DNA of 64,000 nucleotides from Mycolicibacterium novocastrense. GTDB taxonomy: Bacteria; Actinomycetota; Actinomycetes; Mycobacteriales; Mycobacteriaceae. The stretch is taken from assembly GCF_001570485.1 (NCBI RefSeq), contig NZ_BCTA01000011.1, positions 88,827 to 152,826 on the forward strand. Direction: 5' to 3'. Positions 63,123 through 64,000 of this stretch are shown here, in pieces (position 1 is the first letter of the stretch; each line of letters starts with the position of its first letter). The position numbers were made by a program, and so were the translations under genes. A model generated the notes under the pieces. The model saw nothing but the letters and a program-made list of their open reading frames with translations, was not told where the DNA came from and made no database searches.

Positions 63123-63210
63123 CGTCGTTTCTTGGCGCTCGATGCAGGCACGCTGTTTACGCACCCCGCTGATCATCAGAGGAGCATGCCGCACTTTCTC
63201 GCGCCGGCCG

Positions 63211-64000
63211 TCAGGCCGCCCGACCTCCGGGGGGCGCCGGCCCGCCGGGTTCACTTGCGCCGTCGATGGGTGGCGCGGCGCTCGATTGGGTCTCGCCGGT
63301 CTGGCTGTCGTCAGCAGATTCGGACGGTGCAGCGGTGTCGTCTATCCGGCCACCGTCATCGGGTTCAGGCGACGCAGCGGTGTCGTCTATCCGGCCACCA
63401 TCATCGGGTTCGGACGACGCAGCGGTGCCGTGGTCGACTTCTCGGCTGTCGTCAGCAGCATCGGGTGACGCAGCGGTGTCGTCTGTCCGGCTGTCATCAT
63501 CGGGTTCGGGCGGTGCAGCGCTGTCGTTCTCGTCTATCCGGCCACCGTCATCGGGTTCGGGCGACGTAGCGGTGTCGACTATCTGGCTGTGGGTTTCGTG
63601 TTCTTCGGGTGGGCGCAGGAGCCGTTCGGGTCGGTGGTAGTAGTTCAGCCGTGCCTGGCCGGTGTCGAGTCCGGGTGGGGGAAGCCATTCGACCTCGCAG
63701 CGCTCGTTCATTTGGGTGGTCCAGCCGCCGTCGTCGTCGACGCTGCGGTTGTCGGTTCCGCAGGCCAGGCCGAGTTCGTCGACGTTGGTGTTACCGCCTT
63801 TGGACCAGTCGGCTTCCACGTGATGCACTTGGCAGCCGTAGGCGCCCACAGTGCAGCACGGCTTGGTGCAGCCGCCATCGCGCGCGATGAGCATGATCCG
63901 TTGCGCTGGGGTGGCGATGCGCTTGGCGCGGAACAGATCCAGGGCTGATCCGGTCGCGTCGTCGAAGACCGCCAGGTAGTGGTTGGCGTGGCCGGCCAGC
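63211..64000 (-). CDS. DUF222/13E12-type HNH endonuclease (partial, 5' end outside window)
   Basis: The frame enters from the right edge and ends at 63211. Near the edge it reads ANHYLAVFDDATGSALDLFR, then the HNH nuclease core with CTKPCC, the catalytic VHHVEADWSKGGNTNVDELG and the zinc-type LACGTDN. This is the usual C-terminal HNH of mycobacterial 13E12 proteins. It is followed by an unusual 130-residue acidic tail built from copies of a motif like EPDDGGRIDDTAAS. It starts 130 bases beyond tRNA-Ala on the opposite strand. Repeated HNH genes of this type mark recombination-prone places in mycobacterial genomes. Confidence 0.88.
   Translation of the reverse strand, partial: LAGHANHYLAVFDDATGSALDLFRAKRIATPAQRIMLIARDGGCTKPCCTVGAYGCQVHHVEADWSKGGNTNVDELGLACGTDNRSVDDDGGWTTQMNERCEVEWLPPPGLDTGQARLNYYHRPERLLRPPEEHETHSQIVDTATSPEPDDGGRIDENDSAAPPEPDDDSRTDDTAASPDAADDSREVDHGTAASSEPDDGGRIDDTAASPEPDDGGRIDDTAAPSESADDSQTGETQSSAAPPIDGASEPGGPAPPGGRAA

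Noticed and set aside
63320..63600. Repeats near the right edge considered as a CRISPR or integron array
   Set aside because: They are in-frame coding repeats in the HNH endonuclease tail, imperfect and of variable spacing.

Overview
The window looks like the chromosome of a fast-growing, environmental mycobacterium (Mycolicibacterium type). The evidence is high GC content, GTG/TTG starts, an Mce protein, an MmpL transporter, a PonA2-type penicillin-binding protein, a mycofactocin-coupled dehydrogenase, the mycobactin accessory genes mbtK/mbtL/mbtM/mbtN with IdeR-like boxes, a SigF-type sigma factor and a 13E12-type HNH endonuclease. There is no phage, plasmid, insertion sequence or CRISPR array. 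The species cannot be fixed from the sequence alone.

Layout. 0-5.2 kb: a partial MceA-type gene behind a cytochrome P450, with a divergent TetR regulator, an SDR, a hydrolase and a DUF2505 protein. 5.2-15 kb: a short tandem-repeat tract, cell-envelope genes (class A PBP, Tat-exported DUF1906 protein, lipoprotein serine hydrolase), small membrane proteins and a TerC protein. 15-27.4 kb: a catabolic region with SDRs (one mycofactocin-coupled), two TetR-controlled divergons each with a perfect palindromic operator, a double-length acyl-CoA dehydrogenase, an Ltp-like thiolase/DUF35 pair, a Rieske oxygenase and an N-acyl-D-amino-acid deacylase-like amidohydrolase. 27.4-32.7 kb: a frameshifted exported low-complexity protein diverging from an MmpL4/5-like exporter, with an IdeR-like box between them. 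32.7-38.4 kb: a signalling operon with a PAS-ANTAR protein, two STAS proteins and a 1388-residue histidine kinase/receiver/PP2C/anti-sigma fusion. 38.4-47.3 kb: a DUF4185 (GH183-like) exported protein preceded by MtrA-like direct repeats, an APC permease, an esterase, a second thiolase/DUF35 pair, a SigF paralogue with a SigF-type promoter and a CRP paralogue. 47.4-52.4 kb: a LysR regulator diverging from a Rieske/TauD/LLM/carboxymuconolactone-decarboxylase-like operon. 52.4-55.4 kb: a VTT membrane protein, an SRPBCC-TetR operon whose operator overlaps its start codon, DUF488, and a proteasome-beta-like protein with T1/D17/K33 all present. 55.4-59.2 kb: mbtK facing mbtLMN. 59.2-64 kb: paired crcB, pgm, an MFS permease, tRNA-Ala(GGC) and the 3' end of an HNH endonuclease gene.

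How the parts fit together. Three themes recur: lipid, steroid or terpenoid-like catabolism under local TetR/LysR repressors; envelope construction and remodelling; and stress or iron signalling (partner-switching operon, SigF paralogue, IdeR boxes). Four apparent single-base indels break otherwise coherent genes (mbtN, the exported protein at 27.4-29.2 kb twice, and a 64-residue gene at 41.4 kb). They are either real lesions or residual assembly errors, and re-reading those sites would decide which.
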